NCBI GenBank assembly: GCA_029975055.1
Contig: JARKPU010000022.1
Span: forward strand, 248,001 to 312,000
Source: Anaerolinea sp.
GTDB lineage: Bacteria > Chloroflexota > Anaerolineae > Anaerolineales > Anaerolineaceae
Length of the DNA: 64,000 nt
Direction of reading: 5' to 3'
This document shows, piece by piece, positions 24,615 through 33,312 of this stretch. The translations under genes were made by a program, and so were the position numbers. The notes beneath the pieces were generated by a model. That model was given only the letters and a program-made list of their open reading frames with translations. It was not told the DNA's origin and did not search any database. Position 1 is the stretch's first letter. Each line of letters begins with the position of its first letter.

Positions 24615-25754
24615 TCACACCTTATACTTGCTCAGCAGGTCGTCGAGCGCCTCGCGCAGCAGATAAGCCTCCGTCTTGCCGGTGCGCTTCGCCAGGTCGG
24701 CCAGCTTCTCAAGCTGAGTCTGGGTATAGTGACTCGTCTTCGTCACCATCTGCGAGCTGACCGGCAAACAGATGCGGTTGCGCCCCAGCCGCTTGGCGCG
24801 AAAGAGCGCCTCATCCGAGCGCCGGAAGAGGTTCTCCCAATCGCTGCCCCCCGAAGGGTAATCGGCCACCCCGCCCGAGACGTGCACCGTCAGGCTGGTG
24901 TTCTGCTCGCCGATGCGCACCTCCACCGGCGTATCCTGGATGGCCCGCCGCACCTCTTCGGCCAGCACAAAGGCCGTTTCGGCGCTTGCCCCCGGCAGCA
25001 GGATGACGAACTCATCTCCCGCGTAGCGCCCCACGTAACCGATCTCCTTGAAGTTGCTTTCCAGCACGCGCCCTATCCGCCGCAGCACCTCGTCGCCGGT
25101 ATAGCGCCCGAACTGTTGATTGATCGAAAGAAAATCATCGATATCCAGGTTGATCAACGCGCCCCCGCCCTCGCCAGCGAGCTGCTCGAAGCGCGCCAGG
25201 ATGCTCGCCCGTTTGAGCGTTCCGGTCAACGGGTCGCGCTCTTCGATCTCCGAATAGACGCGCACCCGGTTACCGCCTTCGTCCTTGGCGCGCAGGAGTG
25301 CCTCGTAGGCGCGCCGCAACAACTCCTCATCGGTCAGCGAGCCCCCCTCTCCCGGGAAAAAAGATACGCCGATCGACACGCTGACGGGCACCTCGCCGCC
25401 CTGTTGAACGGTGAGCGGGCGGCTTGCCACCCCGGCGCGCACCTTCTCCACCACCGCCAGGGCCTGCTCGAGCGGCAGCCCAGGCAGGATGAGCAAAAAT
25501 TCATCGCCGCCCACGCGCCCCGTGGCGGCCTGCTCCACTTCCGCCGCGGCCCGGCGCAGCACGTCGCCCACGAGCTGGATAAATCCATCCCCGGCGATAT
25601 GCCCGTATTCGGTATTGATGCGCAGCAGGTGCTGGCAATCCACGTAGGCAGCCACCAAAGGCTGGTTCAGGCGGCTGGCTTGAGCCAATGCATTCTTGAG
25701 CTGTTCGAGCATCTCCGCGCGAGACAGCAGCCCCGTCAATTCATCCGGTGACAT
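24615..25754 (-). CDS. Tandem GGDEF diguanylate-cyclase-like protein with C-terminal ribbon-helix-helix domain
   Basis: The 379-residue soluble protein has a first GGDEF domain (residues 1-165, motif GRVGGDEF) and a second (about 170-330, motif GRYAGDEF). The first metal-binding region is altered (VDCQHLLRIN); the second keeps NLDIDDFLSIN. Neither has an RxxD inhibitory site directly before the motif. The last 40 residues (TKTSHYTQTQLEKLADLAKR, TEAYLLREALDDLL) match a CopG-like ribbon-helix-helix DNA-binding domain. The protein may make or sense c-di-GMP and bind DNA directly. A GGAGGG site precedes the ATG, and repeated TATGTAT half-sites lie just upstream. Confidence 0.82.
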   Translation of the reverse strand: MSPDELTGLLSRAEMLEQLKNALAQASRLNQPLVAAYVDCQHLLRINTEYGHIAGDGFIQLVGDVLRRAAAEVEQAATGRVGGDEFLLILPGLPLEQALAVVEKVRAGVASRPLTVQQGGEVPVSVSIGVSFFPGEGGSLTDEELLRRAYEALLRAKDEGGNRVRVYSEIEERDPLTGTLKRASILARFEQLAGEGGGALINLDIDDFLSINQQFGRYTGDEVLRRIGRVLESNFKEIGYVGRYAGDEFVILLPGASAETAFVLAEEVRRAIQDTPVEVRIGEQNTSLTVHVSGGVADYPSGGSDWENLFRRSDEALFRAKRLGRNRICLPVSSQMVTKTSHYTQTQLEKLADLAKRTGKTEAYLLREALDDLLSKYKV

Positions 25755-25772
25755 GACACCCTCCGTATTTCA

Positions 25773-25812
25773 ATATACATATGTTTTTATATGTATGATT
25801 ATATATGTATAT
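25773..25812. promoter_or_regulatory. AT-rich operator candidate with three TATGTAT half-sites
   Basis: ATATACATAT (25773-25782, inverted) and ATATGTAT (25789-25796) flank TGTTTTT, and ATATGTATAT (25803-25812) follows. The block lies 18 to 58 bases upstream of the GGDEF-RHH start and in the shared upstream region of the uridine kinase gene. Ribbon-helix-helix proteins bind such short repeated sites, so self-regulation is the simplest inference. Confidence 0.5.
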
Positions 25813-25937
25813 TATCGGGAGTCAATAGGCAAATTTGTCAGGTGCTCCGGCGCATAGGGCAAAAAGCGCCTCATAATTTCCTTCGCTCTGCCATAATCCC
25901 GGGCATCTTCTCACCGTTCTCCGGCCGCCAATTGGAA

Positions 25938-25949
25938 TATAATCAAATT
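25938..25949 (+). promoter_or_regulatory. Leaderless -10 box of the uridine kinase operon
   Basis: TATAAT at 25938-25943 is followed by six bases and the ATG at 25950. It decides the start against an in-frame ATG at 25791, whose extra 53 residues resemble no part of uridine kinases. Confidence 0.65.
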
Positions 25950-26590
<641 letters not shown>

Positions 26591-26594
<4 letters not shown>

Positions 26595-27127
26595 AGCCCG
26601 AGACGCGCACCACCCTCCTGCGCATTGCCGTCCTCGTCTTCGTCGTCGGCATTTCGGTGGCGCTCTACCTGCTGCGCGACCGGGTTCAAGAGCTGCGCGG
26701 CTTCGGCTACACCGGCGTGTTCCTGATCTCGCTCTTCTCCAGCGCCACCGTCATCCTGCCGGTGCCGGGCGTGCTGGTCACCTCGATGATGGGCGCGGTC
26801 TTCAACCCTTTTTGGGTGGCCGTTGCCGCGGGGGCCGGTGCCGCCCTCGGAGAAGTCTCCGGCTACCTGGCGGGGTTCAGCGGGCAGGGCGTGGCCCAAA
26901 AAGCCGAGATCTACGTCAAGCTCGAAGCCTGGATGCGCCGCTACGGCGGGCTGACGGTGCTGGTGCTGGCTTTCATCCCCAACCCGCTCTTCGACGTGGC
27001 CGGCATGATCGCCGGGGCGCTCAAAATGCCGCTGTGGAAGTTCCTCGGCTTTTGCCTGATCGGCAAGATCGCCAAGATGATGCTCTTCGCCTACGGCGGT
27101 GACAGCGTGATGAAATTATTCGAGTAA
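26591..27127 (+). CDS. DedA-like/VTT-domain membrane protein
   Basis: The 178-residue protein has about five hydrophobic segments and the VTT (SNARE-associated) pattern: a re-entrant part with SSATVILPVPGVLVTSMMGA, a GAALGEVSGYLAGFSGQG loop, and FIPNPLFDVAGMIAGAL, followed by MPLWKFLGFCLIGKIAKMM. Family members are thought to move phospholipids or carriers such as undecaprenyl phosphate across the membrane. It is shorter than typical DedA proteins (about 200-220 aa). Coupled by ATGA to udk. Confidence 0.85.
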
Positions 27128-27172
27128 CTGCCGGGCGGCTCCCGCCGCCCGAGCTTTTTGACGGAGGACCCG

Positions 27173-28531
27173 ATGACCGATTACACCCGTATCGATGCCT
27201 ACCTTGAAAGCCACCTGGATGAATCGATTGCCGAGCTTTCGCGCCTGTGCGCCCAGCCGAGCGTCTCGGCGCAGAACTGGGGCCTGGTGGAGACGGCCGA
27301 GATGGTCGCCGAAATGCTCCGCAAACGCGGCTTCCAGGCCTCCATCCATCCCACCGGCGGCGCGCCGGTCGTCTTTGCCGAGCGCAAAGGCCGCAGCGAT
27401 AAGACCCTGCTCTTCTACAACCACTACGATGTCCAGCCGCCCGAGCCGATCGAGCTGTGGGAAAGCCCGCCCTTCGAGCCGACCCTGCGCGGCGGCCACC
27501 TCTACGCGCGCGGCGTTGGCGATGATAAAAGCCCGCTCGTCAGCCGCCTCTTCGCCATTGATTCCCTCCTCGACCAGGACGGCGAGCTGCCTTGCACGGT
27601 CAAATTCGTCATCGAGGGCGAGGAGGAGACCTCCAGCGTGCACCTCAAGCCCTTCGTGCAGAACAACGCCGATCTGCTCAAAGCCGATGCCTGCGTGTGG
27701 GAGTTCGGCACGGTGGATTTCCGCGATGTGCCCATCCAGTACCTCGGCCTGCGCGGCATCTGCTACGTGGAATTGAGCGTCGAGACCGCCAATCAAGACG
27801 TCCACTCCGGCCTGGGCGGCTCGATCTTCCCCAACGCGGCCTGGAGGCTCGTCTGGGCGCTGAGCACCCTCAAAGGCCCCGATGAGCGCATCCGCATCCC
27901 GCATTATTACGACCACGTCCGCCCGCCAACGGCGCGCGAGCAGGCCTTGCTGGCCGAGTTGCCCGACCCGGCCGAGGAATATAAAACCCGTTATGGCTTG
28001 AAAGGCTTCCTGAAAGGCATCCAGGGCGGGCAAGAGCTGCGCCTCGCCGAGGTGTACGAGCCCACCTGCACCATCTGCGGCCTCACCTCCGGCTACCAGG
28101 GCCCCGGCTCCAAGACGGTCCTGCCCGCCAAAGCCAGCGCCAAGGTGGATTTCCGCCTGGTGCCCGACCAGACCCCCGAGGAAACCCTGCGCCTGCTGCG
28201 CGCCCACCTCGATGAGCAGGGCTTCAGCGATGTGCAGATCACCTTCCTCGGCGGCGAAGCCCCCGCCACCACCGACCCCGACGACCCCTTTGTGAAGCTG
28301 GTGGTGGATGCCGCCGAAGCGCCCTACGGCGTGAAGATGCAGGTCGTCCCCATGGTCGGCGGCTCGGGCCCCAACCATATCTTCAAGGAGACCCTGCACG
28401 TGCCCATCGTCACCGCGGGCACCGGTCACCCCGGCGGGCAGACCCACGCCCCCAACGAGAACATCCGCATCGATCTTTACCTGAAGGCGGCCCGGCACAT
28501 TGCCCGCATCCTCAAAGAATTCGGCAGGTAA
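27173..28531 (+). CDS. M20 family metallopeptidase (dipeptidase)
   Basis: The 452-residue protein is a di-zinc peptidase of the M20/CPG2 group. Metal ligands are seen in NHYDVQP (His), GVGDDKSP (Asp), EGEEETSS (Glu pair, including the catalytic base) and GGQTHAPNE (C-terminal His). The bacterial lid domain occupies roughly residues 195-320. It probably splits small peptides or acylated amino acids in the cytoplasm, as no signal peptide is present. Start 27173 was taken because GGAGG lies at the right distance; an ATG at 27158 overlaps that site. Confidence 0.9.
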   Translation: MTDYTRIDAYLESHLDESIAELSRLCAQPSVSAQNWGLVETAEMVAEMLRKRGFQASIHPTGGAPVVFAERKGRSDKTLLFYNHYDVQPPEPIELWESPPFEPTLRGGHLYARGVGDDKSPLVSRLFAIDSLLDQDGELPCTVKFVIEGEEETSSVHLKPFVQNNADLLKADACVWEFGTVDFRDVPIQYLGLRGICYVELSVETANQDVHSGLGGSIFPNAAWRLVWALSTLKGPDERIRIPHYYDHVRPPTAREQALLAELPDPAEEYKTRYGLKGFLKGIQGGQELRLAEVYEPTCTICGLTSGYQGPGSKTVLPAKASAKVDFRLVPDQTPEETLRLLRAHLDEQGFSDVQITFLGGEAPATTDPDDPFVKLVVDAAEAPYGVKMQVVPMVGGSGPNHIFKETLHVPIVTAGTGHPGGQTHAPNENIRIDLYLKAARHIARILKEFGR

Positions 28532-28543
28532 CCTATCCTGATC

Positions 28544-28574
28544 CCCCGCCCTCTCCCTGCGGGAGAGGGCGGGG
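28544..28574. terminator. 14-base hairpin between convergent genes
   Basis: CCCCGCCCTCTCCC (28544-28557) and GGGAGAGGGCGGGG (28561-28574) form a perfect stem with a three-base loop. It lies 12 bases after the M20 stop and seven bases before the end of the DUF4129 gene, so it can serve both transcripts. It is a member of the CCCTCTCCC repeat family. Confidence 0.6.
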
Positions 28575-28580
28575 TGAGGG

Positions 28581-29990
28581 TCACTGCTTAATCTTCCTCC
28601 ACGCTTCCAGCACCGCGCTCACCTCCTGGCGCGTTTCCGGCAGCTCGCCGTAACGCACGCGCACATACGCAGAAGTGATCAGCTCCAGCTCGGCCTCGCG
28701 CCCCGGGAAGAGCTCCCGCGCCTGCGGCAGGAACTCCAGCGGGGTCAGCCACGGCTTGCGCGGCGCGCCAAGCCCCGCACAGCGCGCCATCAACGCCCCA
28801 TACACCCGCCGGATGCGCGCCGCCGCCAGGATGCGCCCGGGGTGGGCCGCCCGCCTGCCCCAGGGACGCAGCCGGCGCGCCAGCCGGCGCAGCAGGGCCA
28901 GCAGGTCTGCCGGCGGCGCCTGCGCGGTTTCCTCCTCGGCCCGCGCGTTCAGGCGCAGCTCGCTCAGCTTGAGCCAGAGCAGCGCCAGCCCCACCACCCC
29001 CAGCAGCACCAGCAGCGGGATGAGGATGCGCGCCATATGCAGCGCCGGCAGGATGCGCTCGAAGAACCCGGCCGCCAGCGTCTGGAACCCGGCAAGCCCC
29101 TTCTTGATGTTTTCGAAGAACTCCGTGTCGAACCCCCCGGCCAGCCGCTGCAGGGCCAGGATGACCAGGTTCACCAGCCAGCTCAGCAGGGGGAAGAACA
29201 CCATCAACAGCAGAATCCCCAGCAGGCCCAGGATGCCCAGGAACACCGCGGCGATGATCTCCCCGGCTGACCCGGCCGAAATGCGCCCCAGGAGCAGCCC
29301 CGCGCCCACCACCGCCAGCGCGCCCGCCAGCACCCCCGCCGCCCAGCCCACGCTGGGGCGCGCCAGCCGCCCACCGCGGAAGTTGGTCACCCCGGCGATG
29401 CGCGCCGCGCACATCATCACCAGTCCAAGGAACAGGAAGAGGAACAACCCGCCCGCCGACATGCGCGGGTGGGTGGGCAGGTAGATCAGCCCGTGCAGCA
29501 GCAGAGCCACCAGGCCCGTCTGCAGCCCCAGCAGCGAGCCGCGCACGTCTGGCGGGCTGCCTGCCAGCAGCACCCCCCGCAGGGCCAGGAGCGGGATGAA
29601 CAGGATGTGCAGGAAGGGCAGGAGCGAGTCATCCGCCCCGGTCAGCGAGCGCACCGGCGCGAGGAGCAGGTAGGGCAGGTCGGTGCGCACGTCCCGCAGG
29701 AGGATCAGCTTAAGCGTGCCGAAGGCGCACAGCGCGATCCACAGCAAAAAGAGCCCGCGCCGCAGCCGCAGCGGCCAGCGCGCCCAATTGAACAGCCGCG
29801 CCAGGCCGTAGGAACCCGCCGTCACCCCGCACAGCGCCAGCCAGATGCCCCACCACGGGATGCGCACCTGGCGCTCGAACGCCGCGGCGTACCACAGCGC
29901 AACCCAGGTCATCTCCATCCCGGCCCTGGACAGCAGGGCGGTTTCGCTCCAGGCGCGCAGGAGCGGCTCGGGCGGGCGCGTCTCAGCCAT
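28581..29990 (-). CDS. Membrane protein with C-terminal DUF4129 domain
   Basis: The 469-residue protein has about eight membrane helices in its first 370 residues and a cytoplasmic-type C terminus with the DUF4129 pattern (RRVYGALMARCAGLGAPRKP, then LTPLEFLPQAR and ITSAYVRVRYGELPE). DUF4129 domains regularly accompany transglutaminase-like or DUF58/MoxR proteins in envelope-linked operons. ATG 29990 overlaps the preceding gene by eight bases and follows CAGGCGCGTC-type sequence without a strong ribosome site; translation is probably coupled. No transglutaminase domain is found. Confidence 0.78.
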   Translation of the reverse strand: MAETRPPEPLLRAWSETALLSRAGMEMTWVALWYAAAFERQVRIPWWGIWLALCGVTAGSYGLARLFNWARWPLRLRRGLFLLWIALCAFGTLKLILLRDVRTDLPYLLLAPVRSLTGADDSLLPFLHILFIPLLALRGVLLAGSPPDVRGSLLGLQTGLVALLLHGLIYLPTHPRMSAGGLFLFLFLGLVMMCAARIAGVTNFRGGRLARPSVGWAAGVLAGALAVVGAGLLLGRISAGSAGEIIAAVFLGILGLLGILLLMVFFPLLSWLVNLVILALQRLAGGFDTEFFENIKKGLAGFQTLAAGFFERILPALHMARILIPLLVLLGVVGLALLWLKLSELRLNARAEEETAQAPPADLLALLRRLARRLRPWGRRAAHPGRILAAARIRRVYGALMARCAGLGAPRKPWLTPLEFLPQARELFPGREAELELITSAYVRVRYGELPETRQEVSAVLEAWRKIKQ

Positions 29991-31182
29991 GCGCAGGCTC
30001 CTCAAAGGGCAGGTGGATGGCGCGCAGGCCGGGCGTCTCGGCGGGCGGCTCGCCGCCCGCCTTGTAGAGCAGGATGTTGCGGCGGTAGTGGCGCAGGCGC
30101 AGCAGTGTATCCTGCAATGAAGCGTCGAAGCGGGCCGTCACCAGCACCAGCGTGGCGCCAAAGGGCATCTCGCCGAGCGCCGAAAGCAGGAAGCCGGCAA
30201 ACGGCGCCGCCACATAGGGCGTCACCCCGGCGAGGGCCTGCAGCAGGGCCGCCAGGTGGTGCGGCGTGCGCCCCGGTTGGATGTGGAACGGCTGGTCGGC
30301 GTGCGCCAGGCAGCCGTTGGAATATAACCCAACGCTGTAGCCGTTTTGAATGCCCTGGTAACACAGCGTGGCCGCCGCGCTGATCATAAATTCGAGCAGC
30401 GCCGGCGAGAAGCCCAGCCACGGGCGCTCCTGCGTGGCCACATCCAGGCAAACCACCACCGTGCGGGCCGTCACCGGTTCGAAGATGCGCGTCTGCAGCT
30501 GGCCGGTGCGCGCACTGGCCGGCCAATGGATGCGCCGGAAGCCGTCTTCCGGGTGGTAGGGGCGCACACCCATCGGACGGTTGGGGTCTTCGAACAGCGG
30601 CCGGCGCGCCGGGCGCTCGCCGAACGGGTCGTCGGCGGCCGGACGCAGGAGGTCGATGGGCAAAATGCGCGGGAAGATGGTCAGGTATTCCCGGTTGGGC
30701 AGTTCGCGCTCGCGGCTGTAGACCCCAAACAGGTCGCCGGATTCCATGCGAGCAGGCCCCACCGGGAAAATGCCGCGTTCTTGAAAATTAATCGTCAGGC
30801 TGCGCCGCGCCTGCGCGTACCAGCGCAGGTTGTAGGCGTTCACCAATTGCCCCTGGCCCTGCAGATGCGATGGGGCCAGCAGCTCGGCATCTTCGGGCGC
30901 CGCCGCCAGCGGCCAGGGGTCTTCCACGCGCAGCCACGAAAGCGGCAGGAACTTGCGGTTTTCCACCTCGATGCTCACCGGGGTCGATTCGCCGGGGAAG
31001 CCGCGCCGGTAGCGGAAGCGCCGCCGGTAGAGAACCCCATCCAGCGCCCGCGCGGCCCACAGGTGCGCCGCGCCCATCACCACGCCCACCGCCACCGAAA
31101 AGTAGATCAACCACGGCGCGCGCAGGGCCGCCCCTGCCAGGAAGAGAAAGATCAGCAGCGGCAGCCAGGCAGGCGCAAGCAT
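29983..31182 (-). CDS. DUF58 family protein
   Basis: The 399-residue protein has two N-terminal membrane helices (residues 5-45), a beta-rich segment, and the DUF58 signature near residue 200 (GVRPYHPEDGFRRIHWPASAR), followed by a von Willebrand A-like part (TARTVVVCLDVA) with a DxA rather than a full DxSxS metal site. DUF58 proteins partner with MoxR ATPases in chaperone-like complexes acting on envelope proteins. It shares one base with the MoxR gene and overlaps the DUF4129 gene. Confidence 0.88.
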   Translation of the reverse strand: MLAPAWLPLLIFLFLAGAALRAPWLIYFSVAVGVVMGAAHLWAARALDGVLYRRRFRYRRGFPGESTPVSIEVENRKFLPLSWLRVEDPWPLAAAPEDAELLAPSHLQGQGQLVNAYNLRWYAQARRSLTINFQERGIFPVGPARMESGDLFGVYSRERELPNREYLTIFPRILPIDLLRPAADDPFGERPARRPLFEDPNRPMGVRPYHPEDGFRRIHWPASARTGQLQTRIFEPVTARTVVVCLDVATQERPWLGFSPALLEFMISAAATLCYQGIQNGYSVGLYSNGCLAHADQPFHIQPGRTPHHLAALLQALAGVTPYVAAPFAGFLLSALGEMPFGATLVLVTARFDASLQDTLLRLRHYRRNILLYKAGGEPPAETPGLRAIHLPFEEPAHG

Positions 31183-32117
31183 TAACCCTCCACCGGCACC
31201 GGCACCGCCGCCACGATATCCCCCACCAGCTCGGCGGCGCTGCGTCCGCGCAGCTGCGCCTGCGGAGAGATCACCAGGCGGTGACTCAACACCGGCGGTG
31301 CCACCTGCTTGACGTCATCCGGCAGCACATACGCTCGCCCGTGAATGGCTGCCCAGGCCTGCGCCGATTGGTAGAGCGCCAGGCTGGCGCGCGGGCTGGC
31401 CCCCAGTTGAATATCCGGGTTCTGGCGCGTGGCGCGCGCAATGCGCACGATGTAATCGCGCACCGATTCCTCCACGCGCACCTGCCGCCGCGCGCCGATC
31501 CACTCCAGCACATCCGCCGGCCCGGCCACCGGCTGCAGCTCGGGCAGCGGGTCAGACGCCCTGAAGCGCTCCAGAATGGCGTTTTCCTCGGCCTGGTCGG
31601 GGTAACCCAGCGCCACCCGCAGGAGAAAGCGGTCGATCTGCGCCTCCGGCAGAGGGAACGTGCCCTCCAGCTCCACCGGGTTCTGCGTGGCAATGACGAT
31701 GAACGGCCGCTCCAACGGGCGGGTGACGCCGTCGGCCGTCACCTGGCGCTCTTGCATCGCCTCCAGCAGCGCCGATTGCGTGCGCGGCGTTGCGCGGTTG
31801 ATCTCATCGGCCAGCACCACCTGGGCCGTCACCGGGCCGGGGCGATGCTCGAATTCGGATGTCTTCTGGTTGAACCACGAAAGGCCGGTGATATCGGTCG
31901 GCAGCAGGTCGGGGGTGAACTGGATGCGCCGGAAGCTGCACCCCAGCGAGACGGCCAGCGAGCGCGCCAGGGTGGTCTTGCCGGTGCCGGGCACATCCTC
32001 CAGCAGGATATGCCCTTCGCAAAGCACTGCCACCAGCAGCAGGCGAATCGTCTCCAGCTTGCCAATGATGACCTTTTGAATGTTATCGGTGACGCGCCGG
32101 GCAGCCGCCTCGATCAT
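31182..32117 (-). CDS. MoxR-type AAA+ ATPase
   Basis: The 311-residue ATPase has Walker A (EDVPGTGKTTLARSLA), Walker B (VVLADEINRATPRTQSALLEAM, partly quoted), sensor 1 (VIATQNPVE) and arginine finger (EAQIDRFLLR). The C-terminal lid begins near residue 220. MoxR ATPases act as chaperones for the DUF58/vWA partner encoded next in the operon. ATG 32117 follows GAGGTAAGTT. The leader holds a MITE-like insertion and, further upstream, a TATAAT box with a palindromic operator. Confidence 0.95.
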   Translation of the reverse strand: MIEAAARRVTDNIQKVIIGKLETIRLLLVAVLCEGHILLEDVPGTGKTTLARSLAVSLGCSFRRIQFTPDLLPTDITGLSWFNQKTSEFEHRPGPVTAQVVLADEINRATPRTQSALLEAMQERQVTADGVTRPLERPFIVIATQNPVELEGTFPLPEAQIDRFLLRVALGYPDQAEENAILERFRASDPLPELQPVAGPADVLEWIGARRQVRVEESVRDYIVRIARATRQNPDIQLGASPRASLALYQSAQAWAAIHGRAYVLPDDVKQVAPPVLSHRLVISPQAQLRGRSAAELVGDIVAAVPVPVEG

Positions 32118-32133
32118 AACTTACCTCGATGGG

Positions 32134-32202
32134 GATCGTGTGTATCTTTTTCTTTAAATTGTGGAGCTTGCACCACAATTTAAAGAAAAATCGAAACACC
32201 GT
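32134..32202. mobile_element. MITE-like palindromic element, copy B, with 9-base flanking repeats
   Basis: TTTTTCTTTAAATTGTGG (32147-32164) pairs perfectly over 18 bases with 32173-32190, and GC/GC inside closes to a TT loop. The outer arms are less perfect. CTCGATGGG occurs directly on both sides (32125-32133 and 32203-32211), as expected for a target-site duplication. It lies between the moxR promoter candidate and the moxR ribosome site. Confidence 0.68.
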
Positions 32203-32226
32203 CTCGATGGGAAAATGTAGATATTA

Positions 32227-32255
32227 ATTATACGTGATCCACCCCCGTGGATCAC
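32227..32255 (-). promoter_or_regulatory. Promoter with palindromic operator for the moxR operon
   Basis: On the minus strand GTGATCCAC-N4-GTGGATCAC (32255-32234), a perfect 22-base palindrome, is followed after one base by TATAAT (32232-32227). The palindrome fills the -35 to -10 spacer, so a repressor there would block polymerase. A leader of about 100 bases would precede moxR. An alternative is a terminator of the plus strand, but no plus-strand gene ends here. Confidence 0.55.
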
Positions 32256-32344
32256 ATCGGCATCGAAACAACCGCAAGCCAAAGAGACCTTCCCGCAGGC
32301 CGCGCAGCGCAGGGGCGCCGGCGGATGCGCTTTCTGGGCGCAGA

Positions 32345-33268
32345 TCACCCGTGTAAGCGCTGCAGCGGGGCCTGGACGGCGCGGCCCAGCTCCAGCCAGA
32401 AGCCCTTCCGCTGCCAGGCCTCCCACGCGGCGATGAACCCCGCGTAGTGCCGTTCGCGCAGAGCCTTCCGGTCGGCAAGGTATGCCTGCAGGCCGGGCTC
32501 CAGGCGCCTGAACGGGCGGAGCGTGCCATAAAACCCCAATGTGCGGGCGCGCTCCTCCTCGATGAAAACCGGCAGAAAAGAGCCCCACACATCGCAGTCG
32601 TGGATATTGCCCAGCATCTCCTGCACCTCGCGGATCGAAGTCAGCCATTGCTTCAAACCGCCCGCATAAAGCGGCGCGAAAGTTTCCAGCGTATAGCGCA
32701 GGCGCTTGGCGGCGATGCGCATGGCATGCAGCTCGGCCACCATCTCAGGCCTGCGCACGGCCTCGTCATACGAGAGGAACTCGCTCAGGCGCGGTTCGAT
32801 CGACTCATCGGCGTGCTGGTAGAGCGCCCGGCTGAAGGGCAGGCCTGCTTCCATGCTTCCCAGCGCCAGGAGCGCCTCGCGCATGGCGGGCAGAGTCTGG
32901 CTGAGAGAGAAGCGGTCCAGCGCAGCCACCACGCCCGGCTGCAGCCCGGCGCGCTGCTGGCGCAGCCTGAGCAGCAGGCGCGCCACGCCCGGCTTCAGGG
33001 TGGGGTCTTCCAGCGTGCGGTAATAGCGCAGCAGCGTGTCGATCTGCACATCGGCGTCGCGGGCAGCCCCCAGCGCGCGCGTGATCTGCCGGATTTCCCC
33101 TTCCCAGGCCTTGCCGCGCTTCGCCGGCAGGCAGGCGGCAAAGAGCGGCAGCGCCGCGCGCAGGCGGCGTGTGGCAACCCGCATACGGTGGATGTGCTCG
33201 ATGTCCGCGCCGGCCGTGCGCACCCCTTCCATTTCGGCCTCCAGGGCCGCCAGGTGCTTTAGAAGCAC
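32345..33268 (-). CDS. CHAD domain protein
   Basis: The roughly 307-residue protein is all-helical and carries the two CHAD halves, each with its conserved His and basic run: HIHRMRVATRRLRAAL near the N terminus and HAMRIAAKRLRYTLETF in the second half, plus IHDCDVWGSFLPVF. CHAD domains bind polyphosphate through these basic surfaces. The start is uncertain: a GTG at 33268 avoids overlap with the upstream kinase gene, while an in-frame ATG at 33394 would overlap it by 82 bases. It ends the phosphate block, which fits a polyphosphate role. Confidence 0.82.
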   Translation of the reverse strand: MLLKHLAALEAEMEGVRTAGADIEHIHRMRVATRRLRAALPLFAACLPAKRGKAWEGEIRQITRALGAARDADVQIDTLLRYYRTLEDPTLKPGVARLLLRLRQQRAGLQPGVVAALDRFSLSQTLPAMREALLALGSMEAGLPFSRALYQHADESIEPRLSEFLSYDEAVRRPEMVAELHAMRIAAKRLRYTLETFAPLYAGGLKQWLTSIREVQEMLGNIHDCDVWGSFLPVFIEEERARTLGFYGTLRPFRRLEPGLQAYLADRKALRERHYAGFIAAWEAWQRKGFWLELGRAVQAPLQRLHG

Positions 33269-33312
33269 CTGCGCCCCGAAGACGCATACCCCCGTGCCGC
33301 CCGGTGCTTCGC

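Noticed and set aside
27116..28498. Minus-strand open frame opposite the M20 peptidase
   Set aside because: All peptidase metal ligands are in the plus strand; the minus frame has no recognisable motif.
32227..32255. Terminator for a plus-strand gene
   Set aside because: No plus-strand gene ends before this palindrome, and the TATAAT lies on its minus-strand side.
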